From CAYPKW01 sp964411425 (lineage in GTDB: Bacteria; Pseudomonadota; Alphaproteobacteria; Dongiales; Dongiaceae): DNA of 64,000 nucleotides. The stretch covers positions 1-64,000 of the forward strand of contig CAYPKW010000006.1 in the NCBI GenBank assembly GCA_964411425.1. Direction: 5' to 3'. Both the position numbers and the translations under genes were made by a program. Positions 35,871-44,907 of this stretch are shown here, piece by piece (position 1 is the first letter of the stretch; the number at the start of each line of letters is the position of its first letter). Under the pieces are notes generated by a model. That model was not told where the DNA came from and ran no database searches. It saw nothing but the letters and a program-made list of their open reading frames with translations.

Positions 35871-36427
35871 AGGCTCTCCAGCGTGATGTTGCGGTTGGTG
35901 TAGATGCAGATGTCGGCGGCGATCTCCAGGGCGCGGCGCGCCACCTCTTCGGCCGTGAGCTCGTCGCGGTCCATGAGGGCGCGCGCGGCGGCGAGCGCGA
36001 ACGGCCCGCCCGAGCCGATGCCGATGAGGCCGTCCTCCGGCTCCAGCACGTCGCCGGTGCCGGTCAGCACCAGGCTCACCGACTTGTCCGCCACCGCCAT
36101 CATGGCCTCGAGGCGCCGCAGATAGCGGTCGGTGCGCCAGTCCTTGGCAAGCTCGACGCAGGCGCGCGCGAGCTGGCCGGGATGCTGCTCCAGTTTCGCT
36201 TCCAGGCGTTCGAAAAGAGCGAAGGCGTCGGCGGTGGCGCCGGCGAAGCCCGCGACGATGTCGCCCTTGCCCAGCCGGCGCACCTTGCGCGCGTTCGACT
36301 TGATGACGGTGGCGCCGACGCTCACCTGGCCGTCGCCGGCGACCACGACCCGGCTCGCCTTGCGCACGCAAAGGATGGTGGTGCCGTGCCAGAGGAGGGG
36401 CTGGGCGCCAGGGGCGGGCTCGGACAT
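35867..36427 (-). CDS. hslV: HslUV protease peptidase subunit HslV (ClpQ)
   Basis: The 186-residue proteasome-like peptidase has its catalytic threonine inside HGTTILCVRKASRVVVAGDGQVS. About 16 residues (MSEPAPGAQPLLWHG) precede the first Thr, so a short propeptide must be removed; such leaders are usual in alphaproteobacterial HslV. The rest, including KVRRLGKGDIVAGFAGATADAFALFERLE, is standard. It is transcribed divergently from hisB and coupled to hslU. Confidence 0.95.
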   Translation of the reverse strand: MSEPAPGAQPLLWHGTTILCVRKASRVVVAGDGQVSVGATVIKSNARKVRRLGKGDIVAGFAGATADAFALFERLEAKLEQHPGQLARACVELAKDWRTDRYLRRLEAMMAVADKSVSLVLTGTGDVLEPEDGLIGIGSGGPFALAAARALMDRDELTAEEVARRALEIAADICIYTNRNITLESL

Positions 36428-36543
36428 GCGCTCAAGATGGGGCGCGCTCGGCGCCGCCGCAAGCGCCCTGATGGCGCCCTGGCAAGTCGAGGACGATGCT
36501 GCTAAAAGCCTGCCGGTCCAGGGAACAGCCGGAAGGCCCGCCC

Positions 36544-37137
36544 GTGCGGTCGGCCAGCGTCGAGCGCAACACCAGGGAGACCCGCGTCAAGGCGAGCGTC
36601 GAGCTCGACGGCACCGGGCGCGCCGAGGTGTCCACCGGCATCGGGTTCCTCGACCACATGCTGGAGCAGCTCGCCCGGCACAGCCTCATGGACTTGGCAC
36701 TGGAAGCCAAGGGCGACCTCCATATCGACGATCACCACACCACCGAGGACACCGGCATCGTCATCGGGGAGGCGGTGTCGAAGGCGCTGGGCGAGCGGCG
36801 CGGCATCGTGCGCTACGGCGCGGCCGTGATCCCGATGGACGAGACGCTGACCCGCGTCACGCTCGACGCCTCGAACCGGCCGTACCTGATCTGGAAGGTG
36901 GCCTTCAGCAAGCCGAAGCTGGGCGACATGGACAGCGAGCTGTTCAAGGAATGGTTCAAGGCCTTCGCCCAGAACGCGGGCCTGACGCTGCACGTCGAGA
37001 ACCTGTACGGCGAGAACAACCACCACATCGTCGAATCCTGCTTCAAGGGCCTCGCGCGCGCGCTGCGCCAGGCGATCGCAGTCGATCCGCGCTCGCCCGA
37101 GGCCGTGCCGTCCACCAAGGGCACGCTCGGCGGCTGA
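36544..37137 (+). CDS. hisB: Imidazoleglycerol-phosphate dehydratase
   Basis: The 197-residue enzyme catalyses the sixth histidine-synthesis reaction. Metal-binding motifs are GFLDHMLEQLARHS, DDHHTTEDTGIVIGEA and ENNHHIVESCFKGLARALRQA. I chose the GTG at 36544 because VRSASVERNTRETRVKASVELDGTG is the usual N-terminus and the length equals the family norm; an ATG at 36496 would add 16 unconserved residues. It begins the his cluster, divergent from hslV. Confidence 0.95.
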   Translation: MRSASVERNTRETRVKASVELDGTGRAEVSTGIGFLDHMLEQLARHSLMDLALEAKGDLHIDDHHTTEDTGIVIGEAVSKALGERRGIVRYGAAVIPMDETLTRVTLDASNRPYLIWKVAFSKPKLGDMDSELFKEWFKAFAQNAGLTLHVENLYGENNHHIVESCFKGLARALRQAIAVDPRSPEAVPSTKGTLGG

Positions 37138-37143
37138 ACTCCG

Positions 37144-37764
37144 ATGCACGTCGCGATCATCGACTACGGCTCCGGCAACTTGCGCTCGGTCGCCAAGGCG
37201 CTGGAGCGCGTCGGCGCCACCGTCCGGGTGACCTCCGAGGCGGGCGACCTCGACGAAGCGAGCCATATCGTGTTGCCGGGCGTCGGCGCCTTCGCCGACT
37301 GCGCCGCCGGCATCAAAGCCCTGCCGGGCATGGTGGAGAGATTGGAGCGCGCCGCGCTCAAGGGCGGGCGCCCGTTCCTAGGCATCTGCGTCGGTATGCA
37401 ATTGATGGCCACGGCCGGCCACGAGCATGGGCGCCACCCGGGGCTGGGGTGGATCCCGGGCGAAGTGGTGCCGATCGAGCCGGGTCCGCTCAAGGTGCCG
37501 CACATCGGCTGGAACGAGCTGTCGCTCACGCGCCCCGACCATCCGGTGTTTGCCGCTCTCGGGCCGGGCGCGCACGTCTACTTCGTGCACGGCTACCAGT
37601 TCCGCCCGGCCGACCCCGCGGCGGTGGTGGCTTCCGCCGACTACGGCGGCCCGCTGGTGGCCGCGGTGGCGCGCGATAACCTGGTGGGCACCCAGTTCCA
37701 CCCCGAGAAGAGCCAGGCGGCGGGGTTAGCTTTTCTCGCCGCCTTCCTGGCGTGGCGGCCGTGA
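37144..37764 (+). CDS. hisH: Imidazole glycerol phosphate synthase glutaminase subunit HisH
   Basis: The 206-residue class I glutamine amidotransferase supplies ammonia to HisF. The catalytic Cys is in PFLGICVGMQLM and the His/Glu pair in GTQFHPEKSQAAGLAFL. HIGWNEL and YFVHGYQF are family motifs. It starts six bases after the hisB stop. Confidence 0.96.
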   Translation: MHVAIIDYGSGNLRSVAKALERVGATVRVTSEAGDLDEASHIVLPGVGAFADCAAGIKALPGMVERLERAALKGGRPFLGICVGMQLMATAGHEHGRHPGLGWIPGEVVPIEPGPLKVPHIGWNELSLTRPDHPVFAALGPGAHVYFVHGYQFRPADPAAVVASADYGGPLVAAVARDNLVGTQFHPEKSQAAGLAFLAAFLAWRP

Positions 37765-37786
37765 AGACCGATGCCGAGGGCAGGTG

Positions 37787-38323
37787 ATGGAGAAGATCGC
37801 GGTCGAGCAACTGAAGGCGTTTCGCGGCAACGACCTGCACGATCTGTGCGACGCGGCCGAGGCGGGCATAGCCGCCGGCGGCGGCTTTGGCTGGCTCATG
37901 CCGCCGCCGCGCCAGGTGATCGAGGCCTACTGGCAGGGCGTCCTGCTGATCCCCGATCGCGTGCTGTTCGTCGGGCGGCTCGAGGGCACGATCGCCGGTT
38001 CGGCCCAACTCGTGCGCCCGCCGCGCAACAACGAGGCGCAGGCTCATGCCGCCCAGATGACCACGAACTTCGTCGCCCCTTGGGCGCGCGGCCACGGGCT
38101 CGCCCGCGCGCTCGCGCTGGCCGTGGAGCAGGCGGCCGCGGCCGCTGGCTTCCTCGTCCTCAACCTCGACGTGCGCGAGACCCAGGAGGCGGCGATCCAG
38201 CTTTACCGCACGCTCGGATATCGCCATTGGGGCACGCATCCGCACTATGCCCGGGTGGCGGGCAAGCCGGTGGCGGGGCTGTTCTTCTGCAAGGACTTGG
38301 GCAAGGACTTGGGCCCCGGGTGA
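37787..38323 (+). CDS. GNAT-family N-acetyltransferase within the his cluster
   Basis: The 178-residue protein has the acetyl-CoA fold: MTTNFVAPWARGHGLARALALAVEQAAAAAG with an R/GxGLA loop, then LNLDVRETQEAAIQLYRTLGYRHWGTHPHYA. Its acceptor is unknown. It sits between hisH and hisA, overlapping hisA by four bases (GTGA), an arrangement seen in some Rhodospirillales. The position suggests co-expression rather than a proven role in histidine synthesis. A GTG at 37784 is an equivalent start. Confidence 0.86.
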   Translation: MEKIAVEQLKAFRGNDLHDLCDAAEAGIAAGGGFGWLMPPPRQVIEAYWQGVLLIPDRVLFVGRLEGTIAGSAQLVRPPRNNEAQAHAAQMTTNFVAPWARGHGLARALALAVEQAAAAAGFLVLNLDVRETQEAAIQLYRTLGYRHWGTHPHYARVAGKPVAGLFFCKDLGKDLGPG

Positions 38324-39045
38324 TCCTCTATCCGGCCATCGACCTGAAGGACGGCGCCTGCGTGCGGCTCGTGCAGGGCGACATGGCGGCCGCCACCCGG
38401 TACAACCCCGATCCGGCGGCGCAGGCGAAGGCGTTCGCGGCGGCCGGCGCCGAGTGGCTGCATGTCGTCGATCTCGACGGCGCCGTGGCCGGCCGGGCAG
38501 TGAACGGGCCGGCGGTCCACGCGATCCTCGCGGCGGTCGCCATACCCTGCCAGTTGGGCGGCGGCATCCGCGACCTGGCGGCGGTCGAGGCGTGGCTGGC
38601 GCGGGGCGTGGCGCGGGTCGTCCTCGGCACGGCGGCCGTCGCCGACCCAGCGCTGGTGCGCGAGGCGTGCCGGCGCCATCCGGGGCAGGTAGCGCTTGCC
38701 ATCGACGCCCGCGCGGGTGTCGTCGCCATCGAGGGCTGGACGAAGACTGCCGCCCTCGACCCCATCGAGCTCGCGCGGCGCTTCGAGGATGCCGGGCTTG
38801 CCGCCGTCGTCTTCACCGATATCGAGCGCGACGGTGCGCTCGGCGGCGTCAATCTGCAGGCGACCGCGGCGCTCGCCCGGGCGGTCCGCATCCCGGTGAT
38901 CGCCAGCGGCGGCGTCGCCTCGCTCGCCGATCTCGGGGCGCTCAAGGCGGCCGAGCGCTCAGGCATCGCCGGCGTCATCTGCGGGCGCGCGCTATACGAC
39001 GGAGGGCTCGATCTCGGCGCGGCGCTGGCGTTGCTGCGCAGCTAG
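38320..39045 (+). CDS. hisA: Phosphoribosylformimino-5-aminoimidazole carboxamide ribotide isomerase HisA
   Basis: The 241-residue TIM barrel catalyses the Amadori isomerisation of ProFAR. Family motifs are YPAIDLKDGACVRLVQGD with the catalytic Asp, WLHVVDLDGAVAG, CQLGGGIRDLAAVEAWLA, VFTDIERDGALGGVN and PVIASGGVASLADL. It starts with a GTG overlapping the GNAT stop. The open frame back to 37771 is a shadow. Confidence 0.96.
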   Translation: MILYPAIDLKDGACVRLVQGDMAAATRYNPDPAAQAKAFAAAGAEWLHVVDLDGAVAGRAVNGPAVHAILAAVAIPCQLGGGIRDLAAVEAWLARGVARVVLGTAAVADPALVREACRRHPGQVALAIDARAGVVAIEGWTKTAALDPIELARRFEDAGLAAVVFTDIERDGALGGVNLQATAALARAVRIPVIASGGVASLADLGALKAAERSGIAGVICGRALYDGGLDLGAALALLRS

Positions 39046-39056
39046 AGCATGCTCCA

Positions 39057-39836
39057 ATGCTGAAGGCGCGGGTCATCCCCTGTCTCGACGTGGCCCAGGG
39101 CCGCATCGTCAAGGGCGTCAGGTTCGTCGACCTGGTCGATGCCGGCGATCCGGTCGAGCAGGCGGCGGTGTACGACGCCGCCGGCGCCGACGAACTGTGC
39201 TTTCTCGACATCGCCGCCAGTCACGAGAACCGCGATCCGCTCTATGGCGCTGTCGCCGGCACGGCCGAGCGCTGCTTCATGCCGCTCACGGTGGGCGGCG
39301 GCGTGAGAAGCCTCGGCGACATCCGCTCCCTGCTGCTGGCCGGCGCCGACAAGGTATCGATCAACACCGCCGCCGTCGCCGATCCGGACTTCGTGCGCCG
39401 GGCGGCGCGAAAGTTCGGCAGTCAGTGCATCACGGTGGCGATCGACGCCAAAGGGGTTGGGCCCGGCCGCTACGAGGCGTTCACCCACGGCGGGCGGCGC
39501 GCCACCGGCATCGACGCGGTGGCCTGGGCGAGGCGCATGGCCGAGTGCGGCTGCGGCGAGATCCTCCTCACCTCGATGGATCGCGACGGCACGAGGGCGG
39601 GCTACGACCTCGATCTCACGCGCGCCGTGGCCGATGCGGTGCCTGTGCCGGTGATCGCCAGCGGCGGGGTAGGCACCCTCGATCATCTGGTCGAGGGCGT
39701 GCGCGACGGGCACGCCAGCGCCGTGCTGGCCGCCTCGATCTTCCATTTCGGCGAGCACACGATCGGCGAGGCCAAGGCCCATCTCGCCGCCGCTGGCGTC
39801 CCGGTGCGCCAGGTTCAGGCCCGTGATATAGAGTAG
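39057..39836 (+). CDS. hisF: Imidazole glycerol phosphate synthase cyclase subunit HisF
   Basis: The 259-residue TIM barrel makes imidazole glycerol phosphate and AICAR using ammonia from HisH. Motifs are RVIPCLDVAQGRIVKGVRFVDLVDAGDP, ELCFLDIAAS, PLTVGGGVRSL, GADKVSINTAAV, TSMDRDGTRAGYDLDLT and PVIASGGVGTLDHL. It follows hisA after 11 bases that contain a copy of the TAGAGCAT repeat motif. Confidence 0.97.
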   Translation: MLKARVIPCLDVAQGRIVKGVRFVDLVDAGDPVEQAAVYDAAGADELCFLDIAASHENRDPLYGAVAGTAERCFMPLTVGGGVRSLGDIRSLLLAGADKVSINTAAVADPDFVRRAARKFGSQCITVAIDAKGVGPGRYEAFTHGGRRATGIDAVAWARRMAECGCGEILLTSMDRDGTRAGYDLDLTRAVADAVPVPVIASGGVGTLDHLVEGVRDGHASAVLAASIFHFGEHTIGEAKAHLAAAGVPVRQVQARDIE

Positions 39837-39862
39837 CGTTGGCGGGCAAGAATCGGCGTGCC

Positions 39863-40198
39863 ATGGCATCGAAATCGGGCGGCCTCGACGGCGCCATCCT
39901 GGATCGGCTGTACAAGGTCATCGCCAGCCGCAAGGGCGCCGACCCGGCGCTGTCCAACACCGCCCGCCTGTTCGCCAAGGGCAGCGAGAAGATCGCCCAG
40001 AAGCTGGGCGAGGAGGCGGTCGAGACGCTGATCGAGGGCCTGCGCGGCACCAAGAAGAGACTCGCCGAGGAGAGCGCCGACCTGCTGTATCACCTGCTGG
40101 TGCTGTGGGCCGATCGCGCCCTGAAACCGGGCGCGGTGTGGCAGGCGCTCGAGCGCCGCGAGGGGGCGGCCGGCGGCGCGCCCAAGAAAGGGAATTAG
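39863..40198 (+). CDS. hisE: Phosphoribosyl-ATP pyrophosphohydrolase
   Basis: The 111-residue all-alpha enzyme removes pyrophosphate from PR-ATP. Conserved acidic motifs are NTARLFAKGSEKIAQKLGEEAVETLIEGL and LAEESADLLYHLLVLW. I chose the ATG at 39863; a TTG at 39839 would add eight residues. The HIT gene starts three bases after its stop. Confidence 0.94.
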   Translation: MASKSGGLDGAILDRLYKVIASRKGADPALSNTARLFAKGSEKIAQKLGEEAVETLIEGLRGTKKRLAEESADLLYHLLVLWADRALKPGAVWQALERREGAAGGAPKKGN

Positions 40199-40201
40199 GG
40201 G

Positions 40202-40567
40202 GTGGCCTACGATCCCGGCAACGTCTTCGCCCGCATCCTCCGCGGCGAGATCCCGTGCCGGAAGGCGTACGAGGACGAGCACGCGCTCGCCTTCCACGAC
40301 GTCAACCCGCAGGCGAAGGTGCACGTGCTGGTCGTCCCCAAGGGCGCCTATGTGTCGCTCGACGATTTCTCCGAGCGCGCCTCGCCGGCGGAGATCGCAG
40401 GGTTCGTGCGCGCGGTGGGCCGCGTCGCCCGCGACTTGGGCCTCGTCGCCGGCGGCTACCGCATCCTCGCCAACCACGGGCGCGACGGCGGGCAGGAGGT
40501 GCCGCACTTCCACGTGCACCTGTTCGGCGGCGAGCGCCTGGGGCGCATGATCCAACCGCCGGGATAG
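40202..40567 (+). CDS. HIT-family (HINT-like) nucleotide-binding protein
   Basis: The 121-residue protein has NVFARILRGEIPCRKAYEDEHALAFHDVNPQAKVHVLVVPK and the histidine triad PHFHVHLFGG. HINT proteins hydrolyse AMP-lysine-type phosphoramidates. It ends the his cluster, starting from a GTG three bases after hisE, and converges on the LOV kinase. Confidence 0.93.
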   Translation: MAYDPGNVFARILRGEIPCRKAYEDEHALAFHDVNPQAKVHVLVVPKGAYVSLDDFSERASPAEIAGFVRAVGRVARDLGLVAGGYRILANHGRDGGQEVPHFHVHLFGGERLGRMIQPPG

Positions 40568-40583
40568 GTCCGCCGACTGTCCC

Positions 40584-42278
40584 CTACGCCGCCAGCACGC
40601 CACGCCCGCCGGGGAGCCGGATGGTGGCGGTGGTGCCGGCGCCCGGCTTGCTTTCGAGGTCGAGGCTGCCGCCATGCAACTCGGCCAGCAGGCGCACCAG
40701 CGGCAGCCCAAGGCCGGTGCCGCGGTGCTTGCGGGTGAGCGCGTTCTCGACCTGGCCGAACGGGGCCAGCGCGGTGGCGATGTCCTTTTCGGCGATGCCG
40801 ACCCCGGTGTCGGCGACGCCGATGGCGAATCCGTCGCCGTCGCGCGCTGCGGTCACCGTGACGCGGCCACCCGCGGGCGTGAACTTCACGGCGTTGGACA
40901 ACAGGTTGATCAGCATCTGCTCCAACGCCCGCTCGTCGGCGTAAAGGGCTGGCAGATCGGCCGCAAGCTCCGCGCCGAGGGCGACGCCGCCCTCCTTGGC
41001 GCGGTCCCGCACCAGCCTGAAGCAGGCCTTGACCAGGCCCGGCAGGTCGATCTCGGCGGGGTTCAGCACCAGCTTGCCGGCCTCGATCTTCGACAGGTCG
41101 AGGACATCGTTGATGATGGTCAGCAGCAAGGCGCCGCTGTCGTGGATGTCCTTGGCGTATTCCTTGTACTTCGGTTGCCCGATGGGGCCGAGCATTTCCT
41201 GCTGCATCACCTCGGCGAAGCCGAGGATGGCATTCAAGGGCGTGCGCAGCTCGTGGCTCATGTTGGCGAGGAACTCGGACTTGGAGCGGCTGGCGACCTC
41301 CGCCTGCTCCTTGGCGGCGCTGAGCGTCAGGGCCAGCTCGCGCTGCTTCATCTCGCTCCGGCGCAGGGCCTCCTCGGCGCGCATGCGGTCGGTCACGTCG
41401 ATCTGGATGCCGACGTAACGGATGAGCTGCCGGTGCTCGTCGAAGATCGGGGTCAGCGTAAGCTCGTTCCAGAACGTGCGGCCGTCCTTGCGATAGTTAC
41501 GGATGGTCACCGTGACCGGCCGTCGGGCGCGGACGGCGCGCGTCAGCCGCTCGACCGTCTTGGGGTCGGTGTCGCGGCCCTGCAGCAGGCGGCAGTTGCG
41601 CCCGATCGCCTCCTCCGCCGTGTAGCCTGTCATGCGGGTGAAGGCGGGGTTGACGAACACGATCGGGTGGCCCGGCAGGTTGGGGTCGGTGATGGTGACC
41701 CCGGTCTGGGTGAAGGCGACCGCCTCGGCCAGCATGGCGTTGCGGTGCACGAGCTCCTTGAGCCGCGCTTCGCGCGCCTTCGCCTCGCTCACGTCGACGG
41801 CGACGACGAGCGTGCCGCCGTCCTCGGTGCGCCGCTCGATGATGTCGAACCACGTCTCGCCGCGCCGCGACTGGTGGGTCGAGGGTGCCGCGCGATGGTG
41901 CGCCAGGCGTTCGACGATCCACGCCTCGCCGAGGCCGGCGGGCTCGCCGGCAAAGCGCGCCGCCGCATAACGGCGCGTGAGATGCTCGAAGCTCACCCCC
42001 GGCACGGCGTCTTCCGCGACCGGGCTCACCAGCTCGCGATAGCGTGTGTTGCACAGCACCAGGCGGTCGTCGGGGTCGTAAAGCGCGAAGGCTTCCGGCA
42101 TGCTTTCGATGGCGTCGAGCAGGCGGCCCTCCGCCTGGCGAGCGCGGCGCTCAGCCTCCAGGGCGTCCGCGGCCGGCGGCGCCTGGTGGGGCGCCTCGCG
42201 CCTGCGCCTTACGAACCGGCCCGGGACAACGGCAAGACCGCGTCCCAGATCGGCGAGCCGGCTCCAGCGATTCTCCAT
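40584..42278 (-). CDS. LOV-domain (blue-light) sensor histidine kinase
   Basis: The 564-residue cytoplasmic protein has a first PAS domain with the pattern MPEAFALYDPDDRLVLCN (about 52-165), a second PAS of LOV type (about 188-298), then HisKA and HATPase domains. The LOV signature GRNCRLLQG is complete, with photoactive Cys229. NPAFTRMTGY, NYRKDGRTFWN and YVGIQIDVTD supply the flavin-binding Asn/Gln. The H-box is MSHELRTPLNAILGF with His342. The ATP lid is DTGVGIAEKDI and GTGLGLPLVRLL. No membrane helix or adjacent response regulator is visible. Flavin binding is inferred from the motif. Confidence 0.9.
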   Translation of the reverse strand: MENRWSRLADLGRGLAVVPGRFVRRRREAPHQAPPAADALEAERRARQAEGRLLDAIESMPEAFALYDPDDRLVLCNTRYRELVSPVAEDAVPGVSFEHLTRRYAAARFAGEPAGLGEAWIVERLAHHRAAPSTHQSRRGETWFDIIERRTEDGGTLVVAVDVSEAKAREARLKELVHRNAMLAEAVAFTQTGVTITDPNLPGHPIVFVNPAFTRMTGYTAEEAIGRNCRLLQGRDTDPKTVERLTRAVRARRPVTVTIRNYRKDGRTFWNELTLTPIFDEHRQLIRYVGIQIDVTDRMRAEEALRRSEMKQRELALTLSAAKEQAEVASRSKSEFLANMSHELRTPLNAILGFAEVMQQEMLGPIGQPKYKEYAKDIHDSGALLLTIINDVLDLSKIEAGKLVLNPAEIDLPGLVKACFRLVRDRAKEGGVALGAELAADLPALYADERALEQMLINLLSNAVKFTPAGGRVTVTAARDGDGFAIGVADTGVGIAEKDIATALAPFGQVENALTRKHRGTGLGLPLVRLLAELHGGSLDLESKPGAGTTATIRLPGGRGVLAA

Positions 42279-42432
42279 GATCGATCAGCGTGCCTCTGCA
42301 AAGTGGTCCGACTTAACCATCGGTTGACGGTGGTAAAGAAATCGTAAACGGGTTAACGAAAGCTTGCCGCGCCGGCGGCGGCGGCCGGCTACGGCGCACG
42401 CCGGGAGAGAGGACGCTGCCTGAGCCGAACGC

Positions 42433-44178
42433 TCATTTCCGCAGACCGGCCTTGACGAGGCCTTCGATATAGTGTTGGCGGTCGCGCTCATACTTGAACC
42501 TCAGCGCCGAGTCGACGAACGCCAGCGACAAGTCGGGCTTGATCGCGAGGGCCCGCGCCAGCGCCTGCTTTGCCTCGTCGGCGCGATCGAGGTGACCGAG
42601 CGCGGAAATCTCCGCCATGATCGACCATACGGCCGCGTTCGATTGACGTTGGCTCCGGCGCGCCCACTCGACCGCCTCCTCGTGCCGGCCGAGCAACGAC
42701 AGCGCGAGCGCCTTGCTCGCCATGAACGCCCACATGAGGGGATCCCGGGGGCTCAGTCGCATCGCCTCGTCGTGCGAGGCGATGGCCTCTTCGGGTCGCC
42801 CGGCCATCCACAGCGTGTGGGCGCGCCCATAATGCGCGCCGGCATAGTTGGGCGTGAGCGTGAGTGCGACGTCCAACTCGGCCAGCGAGGCTTCGTGCTC
42901 GCCGGACATTAAATAGACACGACCAAGCGCGACGCGGGCGAACGGGTCGTTGGGGTCAAGCGAGACGGCGGTCTTTGCGATCCCGAGCGCGCGCGCGATC
43001 TGGTCATTCGGGTCGGGAAACAATCCAACGACGACGCCGTAGTAGATAGCATAGGCTAAACCCGCGTAAGCGGAGGAGAAGTTCGGGTCGAGGTCGATGG
43101 CCCGGCGGAAGAATTCCTGTGCCTTGGCGTTGTCCTCGGCGTCATAGCGGTAGGCGTGCCAAAGCCCGCGCTGATAGCACTCCCAGGCGCCGAGGCTCTC
43201 GGCGGGTTTTCGCCGCGCGCGTTGACGCTCGGCGCTCGCCAGCTCCGGTTCGATTGCGATGACGATCGCCTGAGTCACGTCGTCCTGCACCGAGAAAATG
43301 TCCTCGAGATCGCGGTCGTAGCGTTGCGCCCACAGGTGACTGCCGGTCTCGCCGTCGACCAATTGGGCAGTGACGCGCAGGCGCTTGCCGGCGACCCGGA
43401 CGCTGCCCTCGACGACGTAGCGCACGCCGAGCTCGCGCCCGACCCGGCGTACGTCGACGTGTTGGCCCCGGTATTGGAACGAGGAGTTGCGGGCGATGAC
43501 GAAGAGCTCGCGAAAGCGGCTGAGCTCGGTGATGATATCGTCGCTGATGCCGTCGGATAAGTACTCCTGCGTCGGGTCGCCCGACATGTTGGCGAACGGC
43601 AGCACCGCGATGGAAGGCTTGTCGGGAACCGGCAAGTCGGCGCCAGGGCGCGGCGCGGCCGCTACCTGGAGCGCGACACGGTAGACCCGAAGCGGCGCGG
43701 CGATGTTCTTGACCTCGCGCATGCCCAGGTCCTCGAATGCGAGGTCGATCTTGCGGGCCACCTCGTCATGCACCTTGCCCGAGACGCACACGCCGCCCGG
43801 ATCGGCGATCTCCTGGAGCCGCGCCGCCACGTTCACGCCGTCGCCGTAAAGGTCCGTGCCCTCGGCTATGACGTCGCCCAAGTTGATACCGACCCGCAGC
43901 AGGATCCTCTTGTCGTCCGGCGCCTCCGCGCTGCGCGCCGCCATGCCGCGTTGAAGTGCTACCGCGCACGCGACCGCGTTGACCGCGCTGGCAAACTCGA
44001 CGAGCGCGCCGTCGCCCATGAGCTTCACAAGGCGCCCGCCATGCTCGGCAAGAAGAGGCACAAGGACATCCTTGCGGAGAACCTTGAGGGCCGTGAGCGT
44101 ACCGGCCTCATCCACGCCCATGAGGCGGCTGTAGCCGACCACATCGGCGCACAAAATCGCGGCGAGGCGGCGCGCCAT
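42433..44178 (-). CDS. Class III adenylate/guanylate cyclase with TolB-N-like and TPR domains
   Basis: The 581-residue protein starts with a class III cyclase domain: ILCADVVGYSRLMG and VKLMGDGALVEF carry the metal-binding aspartates, and GDGVNVAARLQEIA is typical. A FlgO/TolB-N-like region follows (SIAVLPFANMSGDPTQEYLSDGISDDIITELSRF), then TPR-like repeats (FSSAYAGLAYAIYYG and NYAGAHYGRAHTLWMAGRPEEAIASHDEAM). The architecture is common in alphaproteobacteria. The product, cAMP or cGMP, cannot be read from the sequence with certainty. It stands alone between the LOV kinase and a GAF gene. Confidence 0.88.
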   Translation of the reverse strand: MARRLAAILCADVVGYSRLMGVDEAGTLTALKVLRKDVLVPLLAEHGGRLVKLMGDGALVEFASAVNAVACAVALQRGMAARSAEAPDDKRILLRVGINLGDVIAEGTDLYGDGVNVAARLQEIADPGGVCVSGKVHDEVARKIDLAFEDLGMREVKNIAAPLRVYRVALQVAAAPRPGADLPVPDKPSIAVLPFANMSGDPTQEYLSDGISDDIITELSRFRELFVIARNSSFQYRGQHVDVRRVGRELGVRYVVEGSVRVAGKRLRVTAQLVDGETGSHLWAQRYDRDLEDIFSVQDDVTQAIVIAIEPELASAERQRARRKPAESLGAWECYQRGLWHAYRYDAEDNAKAQEFFRRAIDLDPNFSSAYAGLAYAIYYGVVVGLFPDPNDQIARALGIAKTAVSLDPNDPFARVALGRVYLMSGEHEASLAELDVALTLTPNYAGAHYGRAHTLWMAGRPEEAIASHDEAMRLSPRDPLMWAFMASKALALSLLGRHEEAVEWARRSQRQSNAAVWSIMAEISALGHLDRADEAKQALARALAIKPDLSLAFVDSALRFKYERDRQHYIEGLVKAGLRK

Positions 44179-44325
44179 TCAGGAACCTCCCTCGATCCCG
44201 ACATTAGCGAACCGCCGCGGCAGAATCCATGCAACGACATTTGCGCGTTTGTTCTCGGCCGATCTGCCGTCTCGACACCGACCCGACGAAACGTCTCGCA
44301 CGATTGTTCCGATCACCGCCGCCGG

Positions 44326-44844
44326 CTATGGCGCGTGCCGGGCGACGTAGGCGGCCGCGAGCGGCCCCAGGCGGCGCTGCAGCCAGTGGATCAGCGCCCG
44401 GTCGCGGGCCTCCCACAGGCGCGGCGCGTCGAACACGCAAGGCTCCAGAATCCCGTAGCATCGGCCTTCATGGTAGAGCGGCGCGTGGATGAGCGCGCGG
44501 TGCTGGAACGCCTGGCGCTCGTAATCGAGGTTGAGCACGCCGGGGCCGGCGCGCTCGATGTCGTCGATGTAGAGCGCCTCGGGGTTGCGCAGCGCCTCGG
44601 CGAACAGGGGGTCCTCGGCGGCGAGCCCAGCCGGCTCCTCCTTCCAGCCCGCCTCGCGCGCGAAGGCGTGTTCGGGCTTCGCCCACCAGCCGTGGGTGCA
44701 GCTCGAAAGCCGCCGCGCCGGGTCGCGCAGGAACAGGAGACAGCGCTCGCAGCCGAGCGCCCGGCACAGCGCCGGCATCAGCGCGTCCAGCGGCGGCCGG
44801 GACTCATCCTCGAACAGCGCTTCGATCTCGCGCGGCGGCGTCAT
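44326..44844 (-). CDS. GAF-domain protein
   Basis: The 172-residue cytoplasmic protein is essentially one GAF domain. Typical segments are LDALMPALCRALGCERCLLFLRDPARR, ALYIDDIERA and QAFQHRALIHAPLYHEGRCYGILEPCVFD. The several Cys and Trp residues could take part in ligand or redox sensing, but no known ligand motif is complete. It lies 147 bases upstream of the cyclase on the same strand. An output domain is absent. Confidence 0.75.
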   Translation of the reverse strand: MTPPREIEALFEDESRPPLDALMPALCRALGCERCLLFLRDPARRLSSCTHGWWAKPEHAFAREAGWKEEPAGLAAEDPLFAEALRNPEALYIDDIERAGPGVLNLDYERQAFQHRALIHAPLYHEGRCYGILEPCVFDAPRLWEARDRALIHWLQRRLGPLAAAYVARHAP

Positions 44845-44907
44845 CGGGCAGTCCCCCGTCCTCTTCAGCGGCTATTATAGCCCGCCGGGGACGGGTCGGG
44901 TCATGTT

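Noticed and set aside
40674..42347. Plus-strand frame opposite the LOV kinase
   Set aside because: Antisense shadow; the kinase on the minus strand has complete PAS, LOV, HisKA and HATPase motifs.
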